Origin: Pictodentalium vernedei
Lineage: Eukaryota > Mollusca > Scaphopoda > Dentaliida > Dentaliidae
Length of the DNA: 64,000 bases
Direction of reading: 5' to 3'
Assembly (NCBI GenBank): GCA_031216915.1
Contig: CM062294.1
Location: forward strand, 395,117,217 to 395,181,216
Under the pieces are notes generated by a model. The model did not search any database. It saw nothing but the letters and a program-made list of their open reading frames with translations, and was not told the DNA's origin. Within the stretch, counting starts at the first letter, position 1, and each line of letters opens with the position of its first letter. Below, piece after piece: positions 22,540-34,867 of the stretch. The translations under genes were made by a program, and so were the position numbers.

Positions 22540-23460
22540 GACGGAGTTCGTTTCCGCTCTTTAACTAGAATTCCGCTTGGCCGACTGAAACCAAACTTCT
22601 CATGTGGGTTAGGCATGATGAGAAGAAAAACCCCATTCATGTTGAGATCATTGTGCCATAGGTCAAGGTCACAGTGACCTTGAAATTTAATTTTTTATCA
22701 GTGTTGGTTTCTACTCTGTAATTAAAGATCCGCTTGGCTGACTACAACCAAACTTGGAATGTGGGTTAGGCATGGTGAGTGGAAGAACCCTATTCATTTT
22801 GGGATCATTGTGCTAAAGGTCAAGGTCACAGTACATTGAAATTTAATTTTTTATCAATGTTGGTTTCCGCTCTGTGATCAAGTTCCACTTGGACGACTGA
22901 AACCAAACTTAGCATGTAGGTTAGGCATGATGAGAGGAATAATTCTTTTTATTGCGGGACTATTGTGCCAAAGGTTAAGGTGACATTGAACTTAAACATT
23001 TACCAGAGTTTGCTTCTCTAAGTGAAAATTTGCTTGCCCGATCGAAACTAAACTTGGTTTATGGGTTGATGAAAGGAAGACCCTATTTAATTTGGGGTTA
23101 TTGTGTCAAGGGTAAAAGTCACACTGACCTTGAATTTAAAGATTTATCTGTCAGATTTGGTTTCCGCTCTCTAATTAAAATGCTGTTTGTCTGATCCAAA
23201 CCAAACTCGGCATAAAGAACCCTTTGTATTTTTTAGGCCATTGTGCCAAACGACAAAGCCACAGTGACCTTGAAATTAAAGTTTTATCGGTTGGAGCCGG
23301 TTTCGGCTCTGTTAGTTATTAAAATTATGCATTCCCGACTGAAGCCTAACTTGGCATGTGGGCTGGGCATGATGAGCGGAAGAACCTTACATATGTTATG
23401 TCATTGTGCCAAAGGTTAAGTTCACAGTGATCTTGAAAGTAAATTTTATCGGTCCCGAAC
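22540..23460. repeat. Tandem array, ~6 units of about 140-158 bp
   Basis: The unit starts show as TTTCCGCTCT or variants near 22550, 22708, 22865, 23012, 23161 and 23303. Each unit contains GACTGAAACCAAACTT, ATGTGGGTTAGGCATGATGA, ATTGTGCCAAAGG and usually GGTCACAGTGACCTTGAA. The AAGGTCAAGGTCACAGTGAC word is familiar from mollusc repeats. It is non-coding. Confidence 0.88.
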
Positions 23461-23469
23461 GAAACCAGA

Positions 23470-24600
23470 CTTGACATGTCATCAAATACAGGTAATCTTA
23501 TCTGTATTATTTGAGTAAATACTACCAACAGTGGCTGTGTTAATTTAATATAATATATTACCAAGGTTACTGTATCAAGGTGATTTTTAGCGGGAGATTG
23601 GCCACCCCAAGTGGCTACCTCTAGTTTTTCTCTCCAAAACTGAGTTTGTCCTAATGGTATCACAGTGAAAAAAATATGATCACATCATTTCAGTCTGAGC
23701 ATTCAAATATGTTAAACAGGTCTAACCCTTCAGACAACCTTTCGGCCCTCAAAACTGAGGTCATGCAACAAATGAGAGAGAAAAAATGACAGGTAGGAAA
23801 CTACAGGTCACGGGCAATTTTTTTTTCATCAAAAACACGCCAATAGTCAATTTTATTTTTTAGGCCCCCAAAATCCATCAAATCATCCCTTTTCTTTTCT
23901 CTGCAACATTCAGCAATGATTCCAAGTTTTTTAAATCAATATTTTTTCTTAAGGCAGCTTAGTTTCGGAGATTGTATCATTTCCGAGTGCAATTTCTCAA
24001 GGCGGATAACTCTAATTCAAATATTTAGTACAGTGATAGTCATTGGGCAAAAATGCCACAAACATGCTGATATATTCTAACATTCCACTGCTGATATACG
24101 ATAACCGGCAGCCAGGGAGCTCGCAATTAGTGCAACTATGATTTCTGAACCGGGCATAAAATTGGTCACCTATTTTAGGGACGTTGGTGCATTTTGGGAC
24201 ATGGGGATCAATAAAGGACATCAAACTGCGATCACCTAGGGGTCACTATGTTGACTAGTCTAAACGTGGACACACGGAGCGTTATAGAAATTTGAAGAGC
24301 TTAACTCCAAAAATTTCCATAACGTCATGTGCGGCTAAGTCTGGAATACCTGTTGGGTATGCATACATAAAACAATATTTCTCTCAAGCGTTTTAGAAAA
24401 ACTCAAGCTTCTTTAATTCTATGACCGGAATTGCACGCTATAATATTAATGTTGTCTGTCGGGCAATTTAATGTAGTTTTCCAGTAAGAGTTTGTTACGT
24501 CCCTCAAATATCCTGGGCAAGTTATATAATATGTAACTAATCACTCAGTTAATCACCCATTTAATTCTCGAATCAATCAATCCGGAAATATTATAATACG
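23470..24600. other. Unassigned interval
   Basis: No gene was recognised. The segment 23750-23830 (GCAACAAATGAGAGAGAAAA.. GGTCACGGGC) recurs in opposite orientation at 62075-62160, so part of it is a dispersed repeat. Confidence 0.45.
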
Positions 24601-24960
24601 GTACATTTATGATATTAAGCCCATCGCGGAAGGATAAAACTCGAGGCCTGCGGGATTTATGCGGCCTCTCATTTTATCATTCTGCACTGGCACTCGTGTC
24701 ATATCGGTTAACCCATTCACACGCTTGTGTCGTTCTGTGTTTATTACACGCTTTTCAGCCAATAAAAACAATTATTAGAAGGACACTCAGCAATTCATCT
24801 GACAACTATCAACAGAAACAATACATTTTATCACCAAACAAATTTGGGAGGGGAACCCGTGTTACTGTTTCGTCCCCTGAGTTCCAGTGTGTTCTATGTG
24901 CCTATTGGCACATAGAACACATTGGAACTCGGGGGACGACTTTCAGCTATCACCAGCTAT
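24600..24960. repeat. Foldback element with GTTCTATGTGCC palindrome, copy 1
   Basis: The palindrome at 24871-24940 pairs GAGTTCCAGTGTGTTCTATG with CATAGAACACATTGGAACTC. The preceding text (GCGGAAGGATAAAACTCGAG, ATATCGGTTAACCCATTCAC, TTCTGTGTTTATTACACGC) recurs at 36440-36770, and the palindrome recurs at 48935-48998. Confidence 0.8.
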
Positions 24961-25354
24961 TCAAATTGTAATTGCGGTGCCTGATTTGTAGAAAATTTCA
25001 GTGAAATTCCGCTTCTATTTAAAAATAGTCCGTCAACGATTTCCGTTCGGCATATATGTGTGGAACAAATTTTCATTTTCTGCATGGTTTAGTGTTGCTG
25101 TGGATGGGGATTTCATAGAACAGATGTGCAATAAAGCTATGTCTGTAACTTACGTCTAGGGATTTGTTTGTATAGGTACAATCGAAGTATTTATCTATTT
25201 ATTGGTTATTGGTGTTTACGGAAATGGCAGGAAGACAGTCTTATAGGCTATGCCATGTCCATGCTGTATACTAGCTTATGTTCCTGTTTGTTTTAATGCT
25301 ATTTTGTAATCAATGTACTAGTATACTGCAAAATAAAGATCTATCTATCTTTCT

Positions 25355-25562
25355 AATCTAAGGTCACATATTTCTGCACGATGGCTAATCGTGACCCGAA
25401 CATGGAGATAAATTCAAGTTTAGTCAATCGTTTATACCCATTTTGCCGAGTTTAGAGGACTTCCACAACCAAGCATTGCTGAAGGGGTTCTATTTACCAG
25501 TAAAAGAGAGCTGTTGACCACAGAAAACAAACGCTGGTTCGCCTTCGGGTTCCCACAGGGAG
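25355..25562 (-). mobile_element. SINE-like repeat sharing the GGTCACGATTAGCC tail
   Basis: The sequence CTAAGGTCACATATTTCTGC, ATGGCTAATCGTGACC, GAGGACTTCCACAACCAAGC, TACCAGTAAAA and GGGTTCCCACAGGGA follows the same order as copies at 31425, 35950, 39170, 45005 and 49940. The end with GGTGTTTAAGGTCACAT matches the 3' tail of the 5S-derived SINE at 50127-50324 in reverse. Confidence 0.7.
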
Positions 25563-25879
25563 GGGGTGACAGGGTACGATCGGACAAAAAGTGTGCTAAG
25601 ATTGTTGAGTTCAGAAGCAACGAAAAAAGAAAGCGATAAAAATAAACATTTCTCGCTCTTATCCTTGATTTGCCGGCACTTTTTTCAATGTCATTCTGAG
25701 GGAGGAGGTATCGAAAAACACGAGGCCCAGTGGGGCCTGGGGCGCTCACCTGCCCATAGTTGCTTAAAGAAGGATTTATTTAGCATCTATGGCCAGTTAA
25801 CACCACAGAGGAATGAAGTTTTTTTCAACAGTTATAACTCTGTTGTCCATGCCAGATGATTTTTTTTCTAGAATGGGGA

Positions 25880-28200
25880 TGCTACCACAAACAATGCCAA
25901 GATTTTCAGTAATGCAAAATTAGGGAGTCCAAATATTAACCTAGGGACTTCACTTTAACAGGATGTTGTATACCAAATATCAAATGATTCTGGCTGGTGG
26001 TTCTGGAGAAGACGAGTTGTTTAAGAATATTACCCATTTTGCACTATATTAAAATTTACCCCATCACCACCCCACCCCCACCCCAGGGAACACAAATATC
26101 AACCCAGGGGTTTTATTTAAACATATAGAATCTGAACCCTCTATGGATGCTGCAAACCAAATATCAAAAGATTCTGATTGCATCTTAAGAAACATATTTT
26201 TAAAGATTATTCCTCATATTGGACTAAGTTAAAATTCGGGCTCCAATAGAGAGCCCAAATATTAACCCAATTACTTGTTTTGAATAAACTTAGATCTGAC
26301 TTCCCTCTTATGTCACTAAGTAAAAATTCGGGCTCCCAGAGGGAGGCCAAATATTTACCCAGGGACCCAATTTAAACAAACTTGAATCTGACGCCCCTCG
26401 AGACGTTGTATACCAAATATGAAAGCATTCTGACTAGCGAGTCTTAAGAAGAAGATTTAAAAGAAATTCCCTCATATTGCTCTAAGTTAAAATTCGGGCT
26501 CCCATAGGGAGCCCAAATATTGACCTAGGGACCCGATTTGAACAAACTTGAATCTGCCCAACCTACAGATGTTGTATATCAAATATGAAAGGGTTCGAAC
26601 TGGTGAATTTTAAGAAGATTTTTAAAGAAATTCCCTCATATGGCATTAAGTTAAAATTCGGGCTCCCATAGAGAGCCCAAATACTATAACAGGCACTCGA
26701 TTTGAACAAAATTGAATATCAGCCTAGAGATGTTGTATACCAAATATGAAAGCATTCAGGTGGATATGTAGTAGAGGATTTTTAAAGAAACGTCCTCATT
26801 TTGCACCACGTTGAAATTAGGGCTACCACAGGGAGCTCAAATATTAACCCAGGAACCCAATTTGAACAAACTTGAATCCGACTCCCCTATAGATGTTGTA
26901 TACCAAATATGAAAGCATTCTGATAGGTGGATCTGAAGTAGATGATTTTTAAAGAAATGTCCTCATATTGGACTCAGTTAAAATTCGGGCTACCATAGGG
27001 AGCCCAAATATTAACTCAGGCATTCGAGTTGAACAAAGTTGAATCCCCCCCCCCCCCCCGAGATGTTGTATACCAAATATGAAAGGATTCTAACTGGTGA
27101 ATCTGAAGAAAATTTGTAAAAAAATTCCCTCATAAGGCATTAAGTTAAAACCCGGGCTGCCATAGGAAGCCCAAATATTAACTGGTTGTGGGCTAGATTA
27201 TTTTTGGTGGTATGAATTTGTTATTCAGAATTTGTTTTATTACAAAGTATTTGAGAGTGCTCACAGGCTTCAATCTAACCTTCATAACAATGATGTATAT
27301 CAAAAATTAAAAGATTCTGACTGGTAGTTTTGAAGAAGATTTTTTAAGATTATTCCCCATATTACCATAAGTTGACCATTTAGGCTCCAGTATTGAGCCC
27401 AAACATGAACTAAGGGGCTTCAGTTTATCAAACTTGTATCTGACCCCCTATGGATGCTGTATACCAGATATCAAAAGATTCTTGTCAGTGGTTCTGAAGA
27501 AAAATGTTTGTTTTTTCAATTTTTGCAAATATGCTGACATTTTTAGATGCCCTTCATACAAATAACAGTTCTCTGTTCTGTGCGGTCTCGGAAATGTGGG
27601 CGTCTGAAAATATTTCTGTTTTTAGCTCCTATGATTCCCACTGGGAAACGGGGATTTTTAATGAGTTAACTACTTATGACTCAATAATACCACATACCAA
27701 ATTTGGTTCAAATCGGGCCATCGGTTCAGAAAATAGAAATTTCGATCAGAGCCAAAAATCTTGCCCCTCCCATTAGAAAGGCAAATATTCCGTCACGAAC
27801 ATCGTTTGAACAAACTTATTCTCCACCTCAAAAGGAAGCTCCGTATCAAATATCAAGTAATAGTACCCACTGGCTCATGAGAAGAAGATTTTAAAAAAAA
27901 TTCAGGATTTTCCCCAATCCCTTCACTATGGGGCTGGGCGTGTTGATTTGAACAAAGGCGCAGTGCCCCCTCGGGACCATCACTCACACAAACTTTTACT
28001 TTTACTTGAATTGACCCAGTGGGTTTGGAAGAGAAGACTCGAAAAAACCTTAACGCGTGACGATGGACGCTGTTCGACGGACGACGGACAAAAAGTGATG
28101 ACAATACCTCACCTCGACTTTCAGTCTGACGAGCTAAAAAGTTCCAGGAGCGCAGGCGATTTTTTTTCACTTTTAGTCAATTTTCGCACTCACCACAACT
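25880..28200. repeat. Tandem array of ~160-185 bp units (TTCGGGCTCCCATAGGGAGC type)
   Basis: The landmarks TGTTGTATACCAAATAT recur near 25965, 26147, 26405, 26570, 26729, 26893, 27062 and 27457. Between them each unit carries TTAAAATTCGGGCTCCCATA and GGGAGCCCAAATATTAACCC, which themselves form a small hairpin. The distal part (27620-28200) diverges and holds TTTAGCTCCTATGATTCCCA. The same family occurs inverted at 55835-57830. Confidence 0.9.
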
Positions 28201-28706
28201 AATTTTAAACCTACTAGTTTCACAGACAATGGTTTGGTCTTGTACATTGTAATTTATCTGTACAAAACATTCAGATAAATTTAATACCGTTCACTGTTTG
28301 TCAGTACTGGTCAGGTAACCTAGCCATTTTGTTTTGTTGGGGGGTGGGGGGGGGGGGGGGACGATAATATGTGTGAGGTCTCGCTTCCTATTAAAATGCC
28401 ATATCCGAGGTTATTGAATATCCTCGGCCAAATGGCTATTTAGAGCCATAGTTTTATTTTGTGGTGGTGTGGATTTATAAATAATTCTCATTAATGGTTA
28501 TGTGGCCAAGCTAATCTGTTGATGGTCTTGATTCAAACTGTGTACTGTCAAGTGCATTTCAGTTGAGGGTCAAGGTCACACAGGGGTGTTCAATGACCGA
28601 TCCCGACCTGTTTTCCACCTGACAATTTGAACGTTACAAATGAGACATTTTTGTGTAAATTTGCTTTGAGACAGCCTTCTGAAACAATGAATAAGAAATC
28701 CATATG

Positions 28707-30540
28707 TTTTTAGCTCAACTTGACAAAGTCAAGCTGAGCTATTGCCATCACTTCTCGTCCGTCGGCGTACGTACGTTAGTACGTTAGTATGTTAGTACGT
28801 TAGTACGTACGTCCACAATTTCCTTTGGCACACCTCACAGGTCGCATTTATGATCAGATTACTTTGAAACTTGGCATGCTTGTTTGAAGTGACCTCTAGA
28901 TGGGAGCTATCGTTTTTCTTCAATTTCCGTCAAAAAATGTTGCCGCGGCCAACGTTCTTAGAACTTAGTTTAGTCAAACCACAATATTTCCCTTTGGCAC
29001 ACCGTACAGGGCACATTTATGATTTGATTGCTTTGAAACCTGGTATGCTTATTTAGGGTGACCTCTAGATGGGAGCTATCGATTTTCTTCAATTTCCGGC
29101 AAAAAATGTTGCCACGGCCAATGTTCGTAGAACTTAGTTTAGTCAGACCTCAATATTTCCCTTTGGCACACCCTACAGGGCACATTTATGATCAGATTGC
29201 TTTGAAACCTGGTATGCTTGTTTGGGGAGACCTCTAGATGGGTGCTATCGATTTTCTTCAATTTCTGTCAAAAAATGTTGCCGCGGCCAACGTTCTTAGA
29301 ACTTAGTTTAGTCAGAAGACTCAATATTTCCCTTTGGCACACCCTACAGGGTACATTTATGATCGGATTGCTTTGAAATCTGGCATGCTTGTTTGGGGTG
29401 ACCTCTAGATGGGAGCTATCAATTTTCTTCAATTTCCGGCAAAAAATGTTGCCACGGCCAATGTTCGTAGAACTTAGTTTAGTCAGACCTCAATATTGCC
29501 CTTTGGCACACCCTACAGGGCACATTTATGATCAGATTGCTTTGAAACCTGGTATGCTTGTTTGGGGAGACCTCTAGATGGGTGCTATCGATTTTCTTCA
29601 ATTTCTGTCAAAAAATGTTGCAGCGGCCAACGTTCTTAGAACTTAGTTTAGTCAGAAGACTCAATATTTCCCTTTGGCACACCCTACAGGGTACATTTAT
29701 AATCGGATTGCTTTGAAACCTGGCATGCTTGTTTGGGGTGACCTCTAGATGGGAGCTATCGATTTTCTTCAATTTCCGTCAAAAAATGTTGCCGCGGCCA
29801 ACGTTCTTAGAACTTAGTTTAGTCAAGCCACAATATTTCCCTTTGGCACACCCTACAGGGCACATTTATGATTTGATTGCTTTGAAATCTAGTATGCTTA
29901 TTTAGGGTGACCTCTAGATGGGAGCTATCGATTTTCTTCAATTTCCGGCAAAAAATGTTGCCACGGCCAACGTTCGTAGAACTTAGTTTAGTCAGACCTC
30001 AATATTTTCCTTTGGCACACCCTACAGGGCCCATTTATGGTCAGATTGCTTTGAAACCTGGTATGCTTGTTTGGGGAGACCTCTAGATGGGAGCTATCGA
30101 TTTTCTGCAATTTCTGTCAAAAAATGTTGCCGCGGCCAACGTTCTTAGAACTTAGTTTAGTCAGAAGACTCAATATTTCCCTTTGGCACACCCTACAGGG
30201 CACATTTATGATTTGATTGCTTTGAAACCTTTCATGCTTGTTTGGGGTGACCTCTAGATGGGAGCTATCGATTTTCTTCAATTTCCATCAAAAAATGTTG
30301 CCGCAGCCAACATTCTTAGAACTTAGTTTAGTCAGACCACAATATTTCCCTTTGGCTCACCCTACAGGGCACATTTATGATTAGATTGCTTTGAAACCTA
30401 GTATGCTTATTTACGGTGACCTCTAGATGGGAGCTATCGATTTTCTTCCATTTCCGTCAAAAAATGTTGCCACGGCCAACGTTCTTAGAATTTAGTCTAG
30501 TCAGACCACAACAGGGCACATTTATGAGAAGCCTGGTATT
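28707..30540. repeat. Tandem array of ten 169/171-bp units with hairpin head
   Basis: The head contains TAGCTCAACTTGACAAAGTC then AAGCTGAGCTA, a short hairpin (28711-28741), followed by a TACGTTAG microsatellite. The landmark GACCTCTAGATGGGAGCTAT then recurs at 28891, 29060, 29229, 29400, 29569, 29740, 29909, 30078, 30249 and 30418, giving spacings of 169 or 171 bp. The 171-bp units carry GTCAGAAGACTCAATATTT instead of GTCAGACCTCAATATTT. Relatives lie inverted at 57840-61702. Confidence 0.95.
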
Positions 30541-30689
30541 TCTTGAAAAACCAACGTTTTCACCTGAATAAGTGTAACGAGACCTGAGGCTCCTAGTCCT
30601 ATCCAGGACCTTCCGGTCGTTGTTCCTTCTCCCACTTCTCTGAAGGAAAATCGGAGGAGGGAGCAACAACCCGAGGGTCCCAGGTGGGA

Positions 30690-31400
30690 CAAATTCCCCA
30701 CACCTCAGAGCAAATCTGAGGCATTTGTATCGTTTGCAGCCCCTACATCGCAGGCCATTTTCGGGCTGGTTCTATGTCGCGTCAAAGTTGTATTGGTCGA
30801 ATGTTTTGGGGGCACCCCGCCCCGTAGCTGCGCCACTGGCACTAGTTAGTATTGCAAATCCGTGGTCTCACCAATATTGAACAGTTTCCAGACGGCACCC
30901 CGTGATGTGCACCAGCTAGTGCCAATTTTAATTTTATTTTCTTGTTAAGTTATGTTCCGCTATCCTGTATAACTTATAGTTTTGTTTCATTAAAATGTTG
31001 AACATTAATTCTTTGCTGCAGTCCCTTCATTTTGTGGGTGATAATCTCCACCCTCGAACAGCAATGAGGTCTTTGTCTCAGAAAATTAAATTGTCTAGGA
31101 TGGATCACAGTTGTATTTTCAAGCCAGAACAAATTTAAAAGGCAACTGTATCATATTGCCATTGTTTAATAGTATTTTTAACGCAACTGGGTGACAAATA
31201 TTGACAAAAATGGCTTGAGGAAAGCAATTTTTAGCTTGCGAAAAAAACGTATTTTTGGATCCGAGAACACGTTGTGTGATCACATTGGGAGACTCGTAAG
31301 GGCATCAAAGGAGGCCACGTTGTCAGATTTAACTGAATATTTGCTGTTCAAGAACAAGTATCTGACGGGTTTTTTTTTTTAATCTCGTCTCAACTTGACA
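30690..31400. other. Unassigned interval
   Basis: No gene, RNA or clear element was recognised. Confidence 0.4.
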
Positions 31401-31404
31401 GAGA

Positions 31405-31630
31405 TTGATCGAAAGAGGCATATTTTAAGGTCACAAATTTCTGCGCAGGTGCTAATCGTGACCGCAACATGGAGATAAAGTCAAATTTAGTCAAGCATTA
31501 ATGCCCAGGCTGTCTAACTTAGGGGACTTCCACCCCAAGCACTGATGACTGGATCCTATTTTACCAGTATAACAGAGATTGTTTACCACAGTAAACAGGC
31601 ACTACCTCACTTCCCGGGGACGAAAAAAGA
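31405..31630 (-). mobile_element. SINE-like repeat sharing the GGTCACGATTAGCC tail
   Basis: AAGGTCACAAATTTCTGCGC, GCTAATCGTGACC, GGGGACTTCCACCCCAAGC, ATTTTACCAGTATAACAGAG, TTTACCACAGTAAACAGGC and CACTTCCCGGGGA appear in the family order. Confidence 0.7.
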
Positions 31631-31644
31631 CATAATTTAGCTTT

Positions 31645-31873
31645 CAAATCCTTTACCTAACATGAAAAGCAGACGTCACTTGCAAACAAAAATTCTTGAA
31701 TAACTAATTTTTTCATTTTTTGTCTCAAAAACATGGGTTATGACCCCTCATTGGAACGAGCTCAATGAGCTCGTTCCAATGAGGGGTCATAACCTAGGTT
31801 TCTGAGACAAAAAATGAAAAAAATAATTGAGAATAGCGCTGGCCCATTTTGACGTTACGTTAGAAAGGGTTAA
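31645..31873 (-). mobile_element. Foldback MITE, copy 7
   Basis: It starts near TCCTTTACCTAACATGAAAAG and ends at AGAAAGGGTTAA. The arms GGGTTATGACCCCTCATTGG and CCAATGAGGGGTCATAACCT surround AACGAGCTCAATGAGCTCGTT. The left terminus is mutated and the right outer arm is shortened. Confidence 0.85.
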
Positions 31874-32189
31874 TCCTGAATTGGAAATCATGTTTTGGGT
31901 CTCCTTTAGTAGTACTTTGTAACACCTCGACTTCTACCACTCAGGAGCAACTTTAGTGCATGTGTGTGGGGTGAGGTGGGGTTGGGGATGATAACTTCAG
32001 TTCTTTTTAATAGGCTGCCAAAAGAAAGCAGATCATCAGTGATAATGGAATCTGCTACCAGCGAGAAAGACATGATACATCGTAGGAATTCCAAAACCCC
32101 ACTTCTCTATTTCGCCGACCATGCCCTACCGCTGCAATCAAAAAGCTTTTTACCCCATGAAAACATTCGTGGGTGGGGGATGTAGATAC

Positions 32190-32750
32190 ACTGCACCCTC
32201 GGGGAGAGGTAGTCCCACACTGGTCCTCACCCGAGGGTTCAACTGACATCAGTCAACGAGACGGCCTAACCACAACTGAAGACACCTGCCGAGTACCGGA
32301 ACCTTTTCCTCCTTCAACACGCCTAGACATGAGACAGTCAATCATATACAGTTACCGAGGGTCGAAAGGGGCTTGTCCCCCATACCGTCCCTGCGCGCCT
32401 TCGGCGCGCGAAATCATTCCTTTATTTTGTTGGGTAGGAACACAATAAAGAAAAACATCTCTTTGAAGAAAACAAATGTTAACAGGGAACTATTGGAGGG
32501 GACGCTTTAGAGCTCTGACGCTGCGGGGACAATTAAATGTCAAATATGATCACGTGCGCTTTGATGCATGAAAAATCACTGGAGACAACTCGAAACTCTG
32601 GGTCTAACTACAGTTGTACTTATAGTTCAATATGGAAAATTTAATCCCCTCAGTTCAGAAAATTTAATTCTCTCAAAATAATTTTCAATGCAGACATATG
32701 ATTTTTGTCGTTTCTTCTTTTTCTTTTTATCACATAATCTGTACATAATT
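32190..32750. other. Unassigned interval
   Basis: No gene was recognised. A short palindrome CGCGCCTTCGGCGCGCG lies at about 32395-32411. Confidence 0.4.
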
Positions 32751-32987
32751 TAACCCTTTACCAACCGCAACGACCAAAATCGACCAGCGGTAGCTATTAA
32801 CATCGCAAACCATGTTTTTTATTTTTTGCCTCGAAAACATAGCGTGTGATCCTCTTTGGAACGATCCCATCGAACTCGTTCCAACAGTGGGTCGTACGCT
32901 GTGTTTACAGGCCCCCTAAAACGAGAATATTATTCATGGGACATTTTTGTAGTTGTCAACTGCTAGTCTTGTAAGGTAGACAATTAA
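32750..32987 (+). mobile_element. Foldback MITE, copy 8 (diverged)
   Basis: It begins TTAACCCTTTACCAACCGCA and ends near GTAAGGTAGACAATTAA. The arms ATAGCGTGTGATC and GGGTCGTACGCTGTG still pair at the AGCG position, although both differ from the other copies. Confidence 0.75.
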
Positions 32988-33337
32988 TGAAACATTAAAT
33001 ATCATTAAAGAAAATTAAATTACAGGAAACAATAATGAAGAATATATTTTATAAACGATCACCTACGTCTCTTTGTTAATCCTTATAAATTTTGCCAGAG
33101 AGGATTACACCCGCCTCTAAAAATTAAAGTGAGGGCGAGTGATGCAGTTGGTGGTCCGGTCCAAAATATAGGGGTCCGGTACGGCCCGGTACCAGTTTCT
33201 CCCACTGGACCGGTTCAAAGCGGTCTACTAAAGTGTTTTCGTTTATAACCAATATAGGGCATTTTGGCGCATTCCGTGTGTGTATTCGATGATTGAGGGT
33301 GCTATCAAGTTTTTAGCGAGTATCAGACATGTCAGAT

Positions 33338-33686
33338 ATTTATTTATTTATTGATGTTTAAGGTCACATTCTTATGCACAATGGCTAATCGTGACCATGG
33401 AGGAAGCCGGAGTACCCGGAGAGAACCACCGAGCATCGAGGAGCAACTGCTAGCGCCACAACATACTAACTCTGTTCAAACTCCGCTCACGCAGGGTTAC
33501 AACGGTTGAAGACATGTGCACCATCGGCGTGCAGTACGCCTTAGTACACGGCGTCATCGTGCCCCATGTAGGCAACTGGGATAAATTGCCTTGCCCAAGG
33601 ACATAGCGCGGGTCGTCACGGACGGGGATCGAACTCTGGACCTCTACCATAGAAGTCCAACACTCTACCACTCAGCCACCGCGCCC
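33338..33686 (-). mobile_element. tRNA-derived SINE with complete head
   Basis: On the minus strand it starts GGGGCGCGGTGGCTGAGTGG (A-box region), with a B-box GTTCGATCCCC near 33620-33630, then a body ending in GGTCACGATTAGCC and a (TAAA)n tail at 33338-33356. The head resembles a Leu/Ser-type tRNA. It is a retroposon, transcribed by RNA polymerase III if active. Confidence 0.85.
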
Positions 33687-33971
33687 CACATTACGGGTTT
33701 GTGATAAGGGGATTTCTGACATTGAATGCATTGCACGTGTCGCCTTACAGCACCCAAGGAACGATACATTGTATCACTTATGGCCCCATTCGTAATGGAG
33801 AGGAGTCTCCTATCTGTACTGTCTTAGATCATAAGTCTATGAGCGAAGCGTGTTCCCAGAGCTGATCTCCTAGTTATTTCACAGGTAAAGTAAAGAAATA
33901 AGCGATGAGTCCTAAGCTAGCGATAGGTTGACACATTACAATGCACCCCCTGGACAGGTTCAGTTCGTTTA

Positions 33972-34036
33972 TGTTCCGGTAAAGCAGGGGTGGTCCGGCC
34001 CGGACCGGGCTGGACCACCCCTGCTTTACCGGAACA
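33972..34036. repeat. 65-bp palindrome with CAGGGGTGGTCC termini
   Basis: TGTTCCGGTAAAGCAGGGGT then GGTCCGGCCCGG faces CCGGGCTGGACC then ACCCCTGCTTTACCGGAACA. CAGGGGTGG is a common start of hAT terminal repeats, so this may be two fused ends. Related CCGGTCC text lies at 33150-33235 and 34615-34645. Confidence 0.9.
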
Positions 34037-34436
34037 CAAAACATGTGTGCCAAGCTCGTGTTAAATCGCTCAAAGTATGACAGTTCAAAACAGGCATTAT
34101 TTGATCTCCATTGGCTTCCTGTAAAAGCGAGAATAAACTTTAAAATACTAATTTACATGTACAACTGTTCGGTAGGGAAAGCACCATCTTATTTAACCGA
34201 TCTTTTGCCCCATCAGGTGTCTAAACGTACATTGAGATCTTCAGAATCGTCTGAAGGATGTTATGCAGTTCCTTTTAATAGGAAAAAAAAATTTTCCGAC
34301 AGAAGCTTCAGTACAATTGGGCCAAAACTTTGGAACGAGTTACCAATTTCTCTAAGAAATTGTAACTCTGTTGATATTTTCAAACGCAAATTGAAATCAT
34401 TTTACTTCGATGATTATTTTGCCCTATTTTGAAAGT
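34037..34436 (+). pseudogene. LINE reverse transcriptase C-terminal fragment
   Basis: The ORF reads ALFDLHWLPVKARINFKILI, YMYNCSVGKAPSYLTDLL and later FSTIGPKLWNELPISLRNC with FKRKLKSFYF. This is the characteristic C-terminal tail of L2/Jockey-like LINE ORF2 proteins ('LHWLPV..RI.FK', 'P.LWN.LP..LR'). The frame is open for about 129 codons to a natural stop at 34430, with no upstream RT core, so the copy is 5'-truncated. It directly follows the palindrome. Confidence 0.85.
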
Positions 34437-34867
34437 GGGCAAACAACAATTGTTGTAATTGTCCGTGATCAGCCTATATGCGCATAACCATCTTTTTGTT
34501 TTCACATGTGTACATTACTGTTAGCATTATTTCTATGATTTTCGATGTACAACGCCATTGAATACTATTGTAGAAATAGGCGTTTAATCAAATAATAAGT
34601 TTCAAGTTTCAAGCCCTGGGCGGTATTGGACCGGTATTTTGCGTTCCGATTCTCAACACTAGTGAGGTCATTTTGTCAGCTCCTAGAAACTAAAGTGAAG
34701 AGATTATGTCCAAAGTGGATTTTTTTCCATGTGGGTTTCATTCTAAGCGGATTGTCTGGATACCCAACTACTCACTAAACCTGAAATAGTCAAAATACCG
34801 CAACGTCACTGCAATCATAACTAATATTACTGCAGCTACAACCAATTCTACAAATATAACCCCACAA

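Noticed and set aside
28890-30440. CRISPR-like or gene array
   Set aside because: Units are contiguous 169/171-bp satellite monomers with no repeat/spacer alternation; the genome is eukaryotic.
32395-32411. Short GC palindrome as terminator
   Set aside because: No bacterial context; a 17-bp palindrome is not informative here.
33600-33686. tRNA gene
   Set aside because: A- and B-box are present, but the sequence continues into a SINE body and (TAAA)n tail and the cloverleaf is incomplete.
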